This document shows, in pieces, positions 1 to 10,217 of a DNA stretch of 64,000 bases. Source of the stretch: Atherix ibis (Eukaryota > Arthropoda > Insecta > Diptera > Athericidae); contig OY282606.1 in the NCBI GenBank assembly GCA_958298945.1, forward strand, positions 91,891,696-91,955,695, written 5' to 3'. A model generated the notes under the pieces. The model did no database searches. It was not told where the DNA came from and worked only from the letters and a program-made list of their open reading frames with translations. Within the stretch, counting starts at the first letter, position 1; every line of letters begins with the position of its first letter. The position numbers and the translations under genes were made by a program.

Positions 1-276
1 GGAAATTTTTCTGCAACGATTAGACTGAGTCCCACAGAAATCTGTCTCAATCCTCAAAATTTTACAGCATTTAAAAACCAACATCCCTCAAGTAATGGCC
101 GAATTACAGTTAGAAATAAACGAACATTTTATTAAAAATTCTCTTAAAAATAATCGGGTTTTGCATAGAATGCATAATGACAATGTCCAAGCAATATAAT
201 GAAATTTATTAAAATCTGAATGTGAAGTATATATTATATTATTGTACTTTCCAAAGCACAAATTGGATAACCTTTT
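1..276 (+). mobile_element. 3' end of a degenerate Tc1/mariner-family element (family A)
   Basis: The first about 150 bases read on the plus strand like the decayed C-terminus of an IS630-Tc1-mariner transposase. The same tail recurs at 62820-62960. It is followed by a terminal inverted repeat at about 244-276 (TACTTTCCAAAGCACAAATT, then GGATAACC). The same terminus, in either orientation, recurs at least ten more times in this window. The element is cut by the window edge, so its 5' half is not visible. No intact reading frame remains. Confidence 0.7.
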
Positions 277-283
277 ATATGTA

Positions 284-1163
284 TAACGGGTATATTTTTA
301 AACAGAACAGTAATATTTTTATATTTTTCTGTACGCATACATATATATATATTCTTTTTTAAATATATGCATTTATCAGAGAGTCGTCTTTCAATTTATT
401 TTGATAAAATATCCGAATTCTCGTCAAAATTTTTATATAAATAAAAAATGAGTATTTAGTAATATTAACCAACAGTTTTTAATTTGGTAATAATTTTCTT
501 TGATAATTATGAACCTTCTAATCTGCAGAGTACATAAATACACATATGTATGCATTTCGTGATATATGGTAGCGAATGTGTTTAAGTCTATTTGCAGTCT
601 CATTCTTCGTGGTTGGTTATACAATATTTTCATATAGACAACACGCAGTGGTCTGAACTTGTTTAATCAATTTCCATTACCATTATGGCTACGACTGTAC
701 TACATTTCCAATGTATTAACATTTCATCGAAAACTTATATGTGTATAAAGATGACCTATAAATGTATCTGAGATTGCAAAAATTTCAAATCATTTCGACG
801 TCCATATATCCTTTTTTATCTGTGGGATTAACGTAAAACTCGTATGTGTCAACGCAAATTCCTCAAACTTTACCTGTTCATAACTTTTTATATAATCTAC
901 CACTTAGAAAAAAAACTACCTCAGAACTATCTGGCACAACCTCTCTAGGCCCACCATTAAAACCTAATAACCAAATATACATATGGAAGCAAAACACAAT
1001 AATTGCAATTTAATGATTTATTTAATTTAATTTTCTTTTTATTCGGTTATAAACTTAAAAATAACATAACGTGCATACATTTTATCTATATAATATTTGA
1101 AATATTCTGCGGCAGTCTGTACCTCATACTTATTGAAAATGTGTTAATAATTTTAAACTTAAT
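284..1163. other. AT-rich intergenic DNA, 3' flank of the first sHSP gene
   Basis: I see no gene here. Candidate polyadenylation signals for the minus-strand sHSP gene (TTTATT on the plus strand) lie at about 1017-1022 and 1038-1043. The 66-residue ORF at 433-633 has no recognisable motif and low-complexity composition. Confidence 0.6.
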
Positions 1164-1727
1164 CTATTTTTTGGGAGTTGCATCCTTCTTCTCCTCTTCA
1201 TCTTTGGGATTATCTTTTACGGACAAATGGGCTGGTCCGGTTTGTTGAATTTGAATAATGCGTTCATTCGATTCCAACGATTTAACTGGCGGTGGAACCT
1301 TTACTGTTAGCACACCATCAGAAGACAAGGTCGAGACGACTTCGTTTGGATCGTACCCTTTAGGTAGGCAATATCTTCGGCTAAAATGTCTGGAAATATA
1401 GCCATGTTCATCTTCACGCTCCTCATGCTTGCCTTCAACCACAATGCAATTATCAACGGTTTTCACAGTCAGTTCACTTGGTTTGAACTGTTGCACATCC
1501 ATAGAGACTTGGAATCCTTCCTTGCCAACACTGGACACCGTGTCTTTATCATTCTTTCCACGTCGTTGCGGTAGATAGTCATCAGACAATCTGAGACGTA
1601 GTAACGGTCTTTGATGATAGTGTCGTTGAGGATAATATCCTAACCCGTAATTATCGACACATGACCTCTGATTAACGACATTGTCCAACTCTTCGGCCAA
1701 ACCCAATAAAAATGGAAAACTCGACAT
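1164..1727 (-). CDS. Small heat shock protein (Hsp20/alpha-crystallin family), Hsp23/Hsp26-like
   Basis: 187-residue ATP-independent chaperone that would bind unfolding proteins as oligomers in cytosol or nucleus. A short N-terminal arm ([13 protein letters not shown], then [12 protein letters not shown]) precedes the alpha-crystallin domain at about residues 68-146, with [35 protein letters not shown] and the [11 protein letters not shown] signature (GVL at 138-140). The C-terminal I-x-I motif is IQI (158-160), in a tail ([15 protein letters not shown]) very like Drosophila Hsp23/Hsp26. The gene is intronless. The start is the first ATG after a TATA-containing promoter on the minus strand. 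It is head-to-head with the gene at 3311, with 1.58 kb between. Family is certain; one-to-one orthology is not, because the paralogues are too similar to assign by eye. Confidence 0.96.
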   Translation of the reverse strand: MSSFPFLLGLAEELDNVVNQRSCVDNYGLGYYPQRHYHQRPLLRLRLSDDYLPQRRGKNDKDTVSSVGKEGFQVSMDVQQFKPSELTVKTVDNCIVVEGKHEEREDEHGYISRHFSRRYCLPKGYDPNEVVSTLSSDGVLTVKVPPPVKSLESNERIIQIQQTGPAHLSVKDNPKDEEEKKDATPKK

Positions 1728-1846
1728 TTCTCGTATTTAATTATCACTTTTCAATTGAAAATAAAATCGCCAAGCTTTATTTGCACTGCAAACGTTTTAT
1801 CTGAACGGCTTTCGTTTTCTGATACCAGTTTTCACCAAACAGTCCG

Positions 1847-1941
1847 CTATTTATAGTTGCCGACAGCACTCATTCGAACACTAGCTCACACAAATGCGAG
1901 ATAAACAAAATCGAACGTAGAAAAGAAGAGAAAATTCTAGA
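1847..1941 (-). promoter_or_regulatory. Heat shock promoter of the 1164-1727 gene: TATA box and HSE
   Basis: Reading the minus strand, CTATAAATAG occupies 1847-1856, about 120 bases upstream of the ATG. About 75 bases further upstream, 1930-1941 reads GAAAATTCTAGA, i.e. three alternating 5-bp heat shock units (GAAnnTTCnnGA). Position and spacing match heat-inducible fly sHSP promoters, so HSF control is inferred. Confidence 0.7.
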
Positions 1942-1949
1942 TTACGAAT

Positions 1950-3079
1950 TACTTGTGTGTGCTCGGCTTTGAGCGCAATGATTTCTTTGTGATGAAAAAA
2001 ATGAGATAAAGACCGTTTTGAATTGTAATATTTATTTTTTGCAGTTAATACAAAAATTAAATAAAATAAAAAATAAAAATACATTGAATTGCTTACCACC
2101 TCTCTGCAAAAAGATTTTCTTTCTTACTTTTGTAGTGGTATCCAATCAGATGTGTAGAAAAATGTAGAATTCTCTCGAAGTTACTCGAGCTAACATTTCT
2201 GAATACAATAACTAAATGCTTGCCAATGAAATTCAAAAAAAATTGGTTGCTCTAAAATTATTCAAACAAAGTACTAACAAAAATTCTAATTAAAAAAATA
2301 TTAAATATTGATTTTATGAAATTTATAATGTTCAAATAAATCATATCCACTATACAAGTGCATAGAGTGGACATTTTTTTCCAGATAATCTTTATTATTT
2401 TTTTAAGTAGAAGTTTTGAATTAAATTCAATAAATATAGTCGATTTGATTAAAATTTTAGCTATATTTAAACATTTTGGTAATAAAAATAATGATTAATT
2501 CCAGTACATTTTAGAAAACCCATTTTCACTAGCATCTATAGTTAAAAACGTAATTTAATATTAGATAATTTAAAAAAAAAATTAATTCTCAGTTTTTATA
2601 TGAAAAATTAACTGTCAATTAGTTATTTTAATAATTACGTATTTTCATGTAAAGATATACAAAGCTAATAAAAGTAATTCTACAAGGCTTCCAGAATTTT
2701 CCTCGTTTTTTTCGCTCCAAGAAAATGAAATGCATCTGGAGGGAAGCGTAGATCAATAGCATTCTTTGATTTTCAACTGCAGTGCGTGCTAAAATGCCTA
2801 TGCCCATTTATTCGTACATACACATACGTAACACTATTAAAAAATATGTCATAAAGTCGGATTTTTTTGTGAATTTCGAATAAAAAGATTAGAAGAAAAA
2901 ATATAACAATGGCATTGAATTCGCCGGCCGGTGTAATTTTTTTATTGTAGGACACTCATCCATGTAGAGAAAACATTTTTTAAGAGAATTTGATACCGTA
3001 TAAAATAAAGAAATAGCTAAAGAGCACTAATGTGTGGCGAACATTTAGAAATAAAGAGAACATATTGCATAAACAGTTC
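1950..3079. other. Shared upstream region of the first divergent sHSP pair
   Basis: AT-rich non-coding DNA between the two proximal promoters. It probably holds regulatory DNA for both genes, but I cannot pick out individual sites beyond the proximal HSEs. A weak HSE-like GAAcaTTtagAAA lies near 3039-3051. Confidence 0.5.
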
Positions 3080-3150
3080 GTCACGAAAGGTCGAGAAATG
3101 TGGAGATATTTCTAGAGTAACTATAGAGCACCGCTAGTTGGTATATAAAC
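3080..3150 (+). promoter_or_regulatory. Heat shock promoter of the 3311-3919 gene: HSE array plus TATA box
   Basis: 3080-3097 reads GTCACGAAAGGTCGAGAA, four correctly phased 5-bp units (nTCnnGAAnnnTCnnGAA). A further TTCnnGA unit pair lies at 3110-3116. TATATAAAC is at 3142-3150. A plausible start site, the A of CACAGTTGAA near 3174, is about 32 bases downstream and resembles heat shock gene initiators. The leader would be about 137 bases and A-rich, as in fly heat shock mRNAs. Confidence 0.8.
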
Positions 3151-3310
3151 AGCTCTTGCGAGTTGGATAAGCACAGTTGAATACAAGTTGTGCTTTAATA
3201 GAGTGTTAAAAGCGATTCTGCAAAGTTGCGTTTTCATAAATAACTATTTCAGTTCTTGATTGAAATATTTTGTATTATTGAATATTAAGAGTTAAAAAGA
3301 AAATTGAAAA

Positions 3311-3919
3311 ATGGCTTTACTACCATTATTACTCGAAGATTTGGCTTACGATCTAAGCGATATTCGCACGGATCCATTCGAACATGATTTTGGATTCGGA
3401 ATTTATCCGCATGATATATCACGTGTTCGCAGAACACCAAGGATTTATTTTAGCTCCTTGCCACGGTACAAGAAACATTCTCCATATTCACTAATTAAAC
3501 GAGGTCCTCAGAAGAAAAGCGCAGGTGATTTGTCTGTTGGAAAAGACGGATTCCAAGTGTGCATGGACGTTCAAGAATTTAAGCCAAATGAACTAACCGT
3601 TAAAACGGTTGATAATGCAGTTGTGGTTGAAGGAAAACATGAAGAGCGCGAAGACAACCATGGATACATTTCCAGACACTTTGTCAGAAAGTACACACTG
3701 CCGAAAGGTTATGATGCCAAGGAAATCGTTTCAAGTTTATCGTCTGATGGTGTTCTCACAGTCAAAGCACCACCACCAGCTACAGGCAAATTAGCCGCAA
3801 AAGAACGTATAATCGAGATCCAGCAAACAGGTCCGGCTCATTTATCAGTTAAGGACAATTCAACAAAAGAGAATAATGCAAATGGCGATCAACAACCCCA
3901 AGACAAAATGGAAGATTAA
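3311..3919 (+). CDS. Small heat shock protein (Hsp20/alpha-crystallin family), Hsp26/Hsp23-like
   Basis: 202-residue chaperone. The N-terminus MALLPLLLEDLAYDL and an aromatic stretch (FEHDFGFGIYP) are typical of dipteran sHSPs. The alpha-crystallin domain spans about residues 77-155: [44 protein letters not shown], and [11 protein letters not shown] with GVL at 147-149. The I-x-I motif is IEI (168-170), followed by [13 protein letters not shown] and a tail ending KMED. The gene is intronless with a clear HSE/TATA promoter, and ATG context AAAAATGG supports this start. A poly(A) signal AATAAA is at about 4019-4024. It is divergently paired with 1164-1727. Its KMED tail is echoed by KMEN in the diverged gene at 9451-9972. 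Confidence 0.96.
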   Translation: MALLPLLLEDLAYDLSDIRTDPFEHDFGFGIYPHDISRVRRTPRIYFSSLPRYKKHSPYSLIKRGPQKKSAGDLSVGKDGFQVCMDVQEFKPNELTVKTVDNAVVVEGKHEEREDNHGYISRHFVRKYTLPKGYDAKEIVSSLSSDGVLTVKAPPPATGKLAAKERIIEIQQTGPAHLSVKDNSTKENNANGDQQPQDKMED

Positions 3920-3925
3920 ATAATG

Positions 3926-4263
3926 TTAGTTGGTAGAAAATATTTCACTGGTATATTATTCACATATTCATTGTATTCGTAATATAAGACTGATTTGTAA
4001 TTAATTTGTAAGCGCTAAAATAAATCGTAAATAAAAAATGAAATAGAATAAAAATCATATCTTTTTGTGCTTTTTATTTCAAGTTTTTATTTTTATGCAT
4101 TTTTACCTTGCCAGATATTTTAATATTATTCTGTAAATTTGTGAAATATGTGGATATTAAATGTGGAAAGGCCTATATTGTTATGGTAATAAAATAATTC
4201 GTTAAAAAATGAGCCCAGTATATTTTGTGTAGAAATGCTCACTGAATATTTTTTGTAGAATTG
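3926..4263. other. 3' UTR and spacer
   Basis: Contains the 3' UTR and AATAAA of the preceding gene, then AT-rich spacer up to the target-site duplication of the next transposon. No coding signal. Confidence 0.6.
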
Positions 4264-5398
4264 GATACAGCCTTAGATTAAAGAAGTACTGGATAGGCCT
4301 CTACACAAAAATTCTGTCCAAATTTTGTTGGCAATACATTCATAGAACGCACACACATGCATTGCAACAGAAACGGCGTAAATCATTGGGGGCCAATTTA
4401 AAAGTTCAGTATGCGATTGAAGCGGTTCGTTTAAAACGATTTTAATGTGTGATATCATTTACACATACACGTATGCGTAAAGAAGTAGATTTTTTAATAT
4501 TGCGGGTCTTGTTTGATGGAATTAGTTTTGTAAATATGCAATAAAACACAGTATTCTATTTTTACATATTTATTTATTTATTATGTATTTTCATTTTCTT
4601 TATTTCACTGTATATTATTTATTTAAACAGCATTTTTAAAGTGGGGAATAGTATATAAAAATATGAATTGTAAGTTATTTGATTATATGAAAGCAATTAT
4701 ATGCATAGTAAGATGTTAATCGTATACAACATTAAAGAAAATGCTTTAAAACTAAATTACAATATGAAAAATTTAATGTACTTAAAAAATTAATAACTAA
4801 TATTCTAAAAAAAAAGAAAACAATATTATGTAGTAAATGCATTATAATATGGTCTAATAGAGCAATCAAAATAAAAACCGAAGAATAAACTTTATTTATT
4901 ATTATAACAAATTCGGTCCCTTAAAGTTTCTTACACACACTTTATATACACCGGCACTGTACTATTTTATGGTAAACATAGAACTGTCAACATCAGATTC
5001 ACAAATGACAAAACCCCAAGTCTCCACTTTCATGGAGAATTAAAGTTTTCAAACTCTCCGAAAGTCTACAAAATTGAGGCGGTTTATATTTGATTGATAT
5101 TTACGAAATATATAATTAACCTAAAATAGAATTCCATTTCGTATCAAAAGATTGTACAAAAAATAAAAATGACCTATCGTTGTAATTAATTGTATTTTTG
5201 TTTCCAATAAGTGAATTAAAATAAATATAAATTATGCTTTTGCAATTAAATAAATTTCCATTACGACACATAGATGGCAGTGGGTGTCATGCCTACATAA
5301 AAAAATCTTGACAGTATATCCCCCTAGTAAAAATTTGTACACAAAATTGCGTATACGGTAAGGGCCTATCCAGGTATTCTTTAATCTAAGGATACAGC
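4264..5398. mobile_element. Non-autonomous DNA transposon, copy 1, with 8-bp target duplication
   Basis: The element body is 4272-5390 (1119 bases). Its termini are inverted repeats: CTTAGATTAAAGAAGTACTG at the left, and CTTTAATCTAAG preceded by GGGCCTATCCAGGTATT at the right. It is bounded by the direct repeat GATACAGC at 4264-4271 and 5391-5398. No transposase is visible, so it is non-autonomous. An 8-bp duplication fits hAT, P or Merlin superfamilies, but the termini lack the usual hAT CAGNG start, so I leave the superfamily open. The interior shares long stretches with copy 2. Confidence 0.85.
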
Positions 5399-7199
5399 AT
5401 ACAACTTAGATTATAGAACAACTGGATAGGCCCCTACACAAAAATTGTGGCAAAATTTTGTTGGTAATACATTCGTAGAACGCACACACATGTAAAATAA
5501 CAGAAACGGCGTAAATCATTGGGGGCTAATTTTAAACTTCAGTATACGATTTTAGCGGTTTGTTTAAAACTATTTTCATGTGATGTCATTTATGCGTAAA
5601 CAAATAGATTTTTAATATTGCGGGCATTGTTGTTTGATGGAATTAGTTTTGGAAATTTGCAATAAAACAGTATTCTATTTTAAAATATTATTTATTTATT
5701 TATGATATTTTCATTTTATTTATTAAAACAGAATTACAAAGTTGAAGAACATGTAGAAATATAAATTGCAAGCTATCTGATTATATCAAAACAATAATCT
5801 ACAGAAATAAAAATCCATTCTAAAAATGCAAAATAAATTAAATGGGAGAATGTGATATTATGATTATGTTGAAATAAAACCACACCGCAACTTAGCAAAT
5901 ATAAATTTTGATATTAAACAAGCATAAGTAGATACAAAAAGCTTCATTATAATATAAATGTATGTTTGTGAATGGAAATGGTAATTTAAATGGGCATTTT
6001 GCATTTAAATTAAATTAAAAAAAAACATTAATTACATAGAACATCAAATTCCCTATAATATAGAAGTTAATCGTATACAACATTAAAGCAAATTCTTTAA
6101 AACTAAATTACAAGATTAAAATGTACTTAAATAATTAATAACTAATATTCTAAAAATATTGAAAACAATATTATTTAGAAAATGCATTGCAAAATTATCT
6201 AATAGAGCAAGCGAAATCACAAGTGCAAACCAATTTATTTAAATAATAAGCCTACCGAATATACTTTATTTATTTTAACACAATGAAAGCAGCAATCGTA
6301 AACAGACTTAAAAAGTCGTTCCCTTAAATTTTCTTACACACACTTTACATACACCGGCACTGAACTATTTTCTGGTAAACATTGAACTGTCAACATCGCA
6401 TTTGTTTATATTCATTGCATGCCGAACTTTTCACTTTCTGACCACTTTTTGGACAAAACAAATCACTAAAAGCCAGTTAGGCACATCGTAAACTAAATTT
6501 TTGTTATTTTGTCTAGTATAAATGAAGATGTCAATTTACCGAAAGAAAGAAATTCCCGGTTTCCTCATTTCGTCGAATTTCTGGCAACGCTTTATAAAAC
6601 ACTTAATTTTCTGAAATAAAAATCTTCCTATTAAATGTTATTAACAATATAACTACTTATATAAATACTTACTTTGTCGTAAATACTTCTAAATAAATAA
6701 AAAATACACTTTTACTTGCACTTTCTGATGCGCAAAAATAACAACTTGAAAAATGACAAGAAAAGCTAATTATTTCGGTATGTTACCACATTCATGTGGA
6801 ATGGCGCGTTTTAAAACTCTCCGAAAGTCTACAAAATTGAGGCACTTTATATTTAATTGTTATTTACGAAATGAATAATAAACTTAAATAGAATTCCATT
6901 TCGTATCGAAATATTGTATAAAAAATAAAAATTGCCTATTGTTGTGTTTAAATTGTATTTTTGTTTCCAATAAATGAATTTAAATGAATGTAAATTATGG
7001 TTTTGCAATTCAATAAATTGCTATTACGAAAACTAGATGGCAGTGGGTGTCATGTCTACATAAAAAAATCTACACAAAAATATATTACAATTGCGATTTT
7101 TCGACGCTTCTGCAATAATTGTGCCACAAAATTGTGTATACATATACGGAAATCTGACGAACGGGCCTATCCAGGTATTCTTTAATCTAAGGTATACAA
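5397..7199. mobile_element. Non-autonomous DNA transposon, copy 2, adjacent to copy 1
   Basis: The body is 5405-7191 (1787 bases) with the same inverted termini (CTTAGATTATAGAAC / TTTAATCTAAG). It is flanked by GCATACAA (5397-5404) and GTATACAA (7192-7199), an 8-bp duplication with one mismatch. Blocks such as 4930-4998 and 5050-5390 of copy 1 recur at about 6334-6400 and 6810-7191. It is longer than copy 1, so copy 1 is probably an internally deleted relative. ORFs inside (e.g. 6997-7185) match nothing I know. Confidence 0.85.
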
Positions 7200-7745
7200 T
7201 AGTCTATCTCTACCAAAAAATGTAGAACTCTAAAATTAACTGTTGAATACAAAAAGGCGGATAACACTGAAATAAACAGTATAGGCAAAAAAGAGCACCA
7301 AATATACAACTTCGGGAAAATATAGTAGGAGGCCAAATATAAAGTCTGAGATGACAATACTAAAATGCAAAAAATTACAGTGTTGGTCAGAAAAAATTTA
7401 TTTTTCAACTGACTGTACTTGTGCAGTACCAATAAATTTATAAATCATAAATAAATATAAATTTATATTTTTGTTGCGAAATCCTCATTTAATATAATTC
7501 TCTACAAAATAAAACTCAAATTTCCATTTCTTAAGAAAACAAATAATATTTTTAGATCGATTTTTAAAAATAAACAAAATACAAATTATTATATTTAGTA
7601 AACACTTTATTTATACTCGAAAAAATAAACAAAACGAAATATTCTATTACAAATAAAAATCAGAGGGACACATCAGTCTTGAATTCATGATCAAAATATA
7701 AAACTATAAAATATTGTAGCATGGCCTTTTTTTAAAAATGTGGAA
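7200..7745. other. Spacer and 3' UTR of the third sHSP gene
   Basis: AT-rich. A minus-strand poly(A) signal (TTTATT on plus) lies at about 7606-7611. The 81-residue minus ORF at 7187-7432 is hydrophobic, without recognisable motifs, and runs over the transposon edge, so I do not call it. Confidence 0.5.
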
Positions 7746-8279
7746 TTAGTTCTCGGTTTTGGCTTTATCTTCTTTGGGATTTTCCTTAATAGATAAGTGT
7801 GCAGGTCCAGTTTGTTGAATTTGAATAACACGCTCATTTGCTTTTAAGGACTTGTTCGGTGGTGGAACAGTTACGGTAAGAACCCCATCCGATGATAGTG
7901 TTGAAATCACTTCCTTTGAATCAAAGCCCTCAGGTAAGGCATACCTTCTAACGAAATGTCTTGAGATAAAACCATGATCGTCTTGACGTTCTTCATGTTT
8001 GCCTTCGATTACAATTGAATTGTTCATTGTTTTCACAGTCAATTCATTCGGTTGGTATTGTTGAACCTTCATGCATACTTGAAAACAATCTTTTCCAATA
8101 TTGGTCACTGCTCCATCATCCTCTTTATGTTCCAATAATTCCTTTAATATTTTATTATCAGAAAACGGAACACACTCCAACCATGGTCTCCATCTATGGC
8201 AGTTCCGGCGCGGATAGAATCCTAAATCCAAGCTATCCAACTCATTGGACAAATCTCGTAGATAATTTGTCAATGCCAT
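7746..8279 (-). CDS. Small heat shock protein (Hsp20/alpha-crystallin family), paralogue of the 1164-1727 gene
   Basis: 177-residue chaperone. The N-terminal arm (LSNELDSLDLGFYPRRNCHRW) aligns with the first gene (EELDN...[12 protein letters not shown]) but is shorter. The alpha-crystallin domain is at about residues 61-140: FQVCMKV, YQPNELTVKT, EGKHEERQDDHGFISRHFVR, GVL at 132-134. The I-x-I motif is IQI (152-154), followed by [16 protein letters not shown] as in the first gene. It is intronless and heat shock promoter elements precede it. It is head-to-head with 9451-9972, with 1.17 kb between, repeating the arrangement of the first pair. Confidence 0.96.
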   Translation of the reverse strand: MALTNYLRDLSNELDSLDLGFYPRRNCHRWRPWLECVPFSDNKILKELLEHKEDDGAVTNIGKDCFQVCMKVQQYQPNELTVKTMNNSIVIEGKHEERQDDHGFISRHFVRRYALPEGFDSKEVISTLSSDGVLTVTVPPPNKSLKANERVIQIQQTGPAHLSIKENPKEDKAKTEN

Positions 8280-8420
8280 TTTTCCAATAATTTTATTTGA
8301 AAATGTTTACTTTGAGAAACACTGAAAAATCACCTTTGGATTGCTTAAAACTTGCTTCAATCAAAAGTAACTCTCTTAACGTTTGATTCAATATTGTGTG
8401 ACTGGGGAAAAGCGAAACGC

Positions 8421-8468
8421 ATTTATATACTCTTCGGAGTGAGCGCAAAAGGTAAGAAGTTTCGAGAG
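8421..8468 (-). promoter_or_regulatory. Heat shock promoter of the 7746-8279 gene: TATA box and HSE
   Basis: On the minus strand TATATAAAT lies at 8421-8429, about 140 bases upstream of the ATG. The plus strand at 8456-8468 reads GAAGTTTCGAGAG, three phased units (GAAnnTTCnnGAn), about 30 bases upstream of the TATA box. Confidence 0.75.
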
Positions 8469-8602
8469 CAATCGAGATTGTTTTTATTTCAAACAAATAA
8501 CATACATACCCATTGTCATGATTAACAAAAATAATCATATGCAAGGCGAACAGGCATTTCTCTTAAAATGTTTGTACTCTTAAAATATTTTTATGTTAAG
8601 TT

Positions 8603-8621
8603 TTCGAGAACCATTCTCGAT
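8603..8621. promoter_or_regulatory. Distal heat shock element between the second sHSP pair
   Basis: Two inverted unit pairs, TTCGAGAA at 8603-8610 and TTCTCGAT at 8614-8621, offset by one base from perfect 5-bp phasing. The site lies between the divergent genes, nearer the minus-strand gene, and could serve either. Confidence 0.55.
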
Positions 8622-9358
8622 TGTTTTCAAAACTCTCTAAAAGTCATCGAATGTTTCTCTTAAAATCTCGAAGCCCAAGCGAATTTAGATATTAATGAGT
8701 TTTCGACCGCAGCCAGAAAAAAGAAAAACACAATGTATGAACTTGGCCTGATGACATTTAAAAGTGTAATAATTTATGTATTAGTCAATATTATCTTCAA
8801 CTAGTTTTAGATTTTTTTCTGTTTTACTAATTAATTAATAAATTCCCTTCTTCCTCCCTTTGGAGACAAAACTAGAAAATATCTGTTCTACATTCATTGT
8901 AGTTTTATAATAACACCAAAAGTCCAACCGGACGCGGGAAAATTACTACAATTTTTTTGTTGATGTTAAAAATAATTTTATCCTTAAATATGGTACCTGC
9001 ATCAGTGAAATGAAAAATCTGAGCCATTGAATTATGCACATTCGATCCTTTATTTTCAATAATAATTCATACACTGTATACAGGTTGTATTTATATTTTT
9101 AACAATATTAGAAATTAGCAAAATATTCGTGGTTTATAAAAAATTATGAAGCGCGCATACAAATAATTGATTGAAATCTTCTTCTTAGGTTTTAAATTAA
9201 TCCATTAAGTTCCATAACAAATCAACAAGTATCCTATTTATGATGAGTAACTACTGGCAATAAATCAAAATGAAAGGTTAAAGATGTTATAAGTTTTCCA
9301 TGTAGCAAGCGTAGAAATTATCTTCAAATTACTAATTTTGATTTCAAAAATACTATTT
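8622..9358. other. Upstream DNA of the second divergent sHSP pair
   Basis: AT-rich non-coding sequence. I find no convincing HSE close to the plus-strand gene. A weak TATA-like CATAAAAG sits near 9359-9366, followed by AGACAGTGAAA near 9379-9389 as a possible initiator. Confidence 0.4.
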
Positions 9359-9450
9359 CATAAAAGCAAGTATTATTTAGACAGTGAAATACTATTCAAA
9401 AATGTGTTCAAAGAGGCGAATAGGTTTGGAATATTTCATACACGAGTTTA

Positions 9451-9972
9451 ATGATAATGTTGATTTGGTTGTTGATACGGTATTTTAAAGCTCCTCGATT
9501 TTATATTACTACCATGCCACCAAAGCGGAACATATATTTACCATATGTGTTGAAGAGAAGGAATAGTGCTGGAACTAAATCTATATGTTCGGATTTACCT
9601 GGTGAAAAGGATGGTTTCAAAATTTCTATTCAGGTTAATCAATTTGAACTTGACGAGTTGAGTGTGAAAATGGTCGGAAACTCAGTTGTGATCGAGGGAA
9701 AACAGGAAGAACTCGAAGATGGGTATGGATGCATTTCGAGACATTTTGTGCGAACAATTCTTTTTCCTGAAAATTATGATCCTGATAAAATGATTTCTAC
9801 TCTATCATCGAATGGCATCCTAACAGTTAAAGCTCAATCAATGTTCAACAAATCGACTGAAACGGAACAATTATGCGAACTTCAACAATTAAACTCGTCT
9901 CATTTGTCTGAAAAGGAGAACATTTCTTCTAATGGTCCACCGCACAAAGATCTATGTAAGATGGAGAATTAA
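9451..9972 (+). CDS. Diverged small heat shock protein (alpha-crystallin domain)
   Basis: Up to 173 residues. The alpha-crystallin domain at about 51-128 is recognisable: GFKISIQVNQFELDELSVK, EGKQEELEDGYGCISRHFVR, SSNGILTVKA (GIL at 122-124). It has drifted: the usual HEERED is QEELED, and RRY is RTI. The I-x-I motif that normally docks in oligomers is replaced by LCEL (141-144). The tail ends NGPPHKDLCKMEN, echoing the KMED tail of the 3311-3919 gene, so it is probably that gene's diverged duplicate. The start is unsure: the ATG at 9451 gives an odd hydrophobic MIMLIWLLIRYF, and the in-frame ATG at 9514 (MPPKRN) may be real. A separate ATG at 9402 opens a 28-codon ORF in another frame whose translation looks more sHSP-like. 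Either a frameshift or a very short intron could join them. The open domain argues for continued selection or recent decay. Confidence 0.8.
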   Translation: MIMLIWLLIRYFKAPRFYITTMPPKRNIYLPYVLKRRNSAGTKSICSDLPGEKDGFKISIQVNQFELDELSVKMVGNSVVIEGKQEELEDGYGCISRHFVRTILFPENYDPDKMISTLSSNGILTVKAQSMFNKSTETEQLCELQQLNSSHLSEKENISSNGPPHKDLCKMEN

Positions 9973-10109
9973 TTTTTTTTTATATTAATAGTATAAGTAC
10001 ATTTTAGCAAAAATTGATAACGAAATAGTTATGTGTGTACATACATATATGTATCTAATATTTTAAAAAGTAATATTGCATTTAAAGTAGATTATATGTT
10101 ATTATATTT

Positions 10110-10217
10110 CAAATATTTAAGTTCATTTAAACATTTATTTAATTCAAGTATTAATATACACACATGTGTATGTTAATACTTGAATTAAATAAATGTTTAA
10201 ATGAACTTAAATATTTG
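10110..10217. repeat. Large perfect palindrome (two 45-base arms, 18-base spacer)
   Basis: Arm 10110-10154 (CAAATATTTAAGTTCATTTA and on) is the exact reverse complement of 10173-10217. The spacer (10155-10172) is itself partly palindromic. It lies about 140 bases downstream of the 9451-9972 stop codon, possibly in its 3' UTR. I see no transposon ends or target duplication of its own. Confidence 0.9.

Noticed and set aside
1003..1574. Plus-strand ORFs over the first sHSP gene
   Set aside because: They are antisense shadows of the well-supported minus-strand gene.
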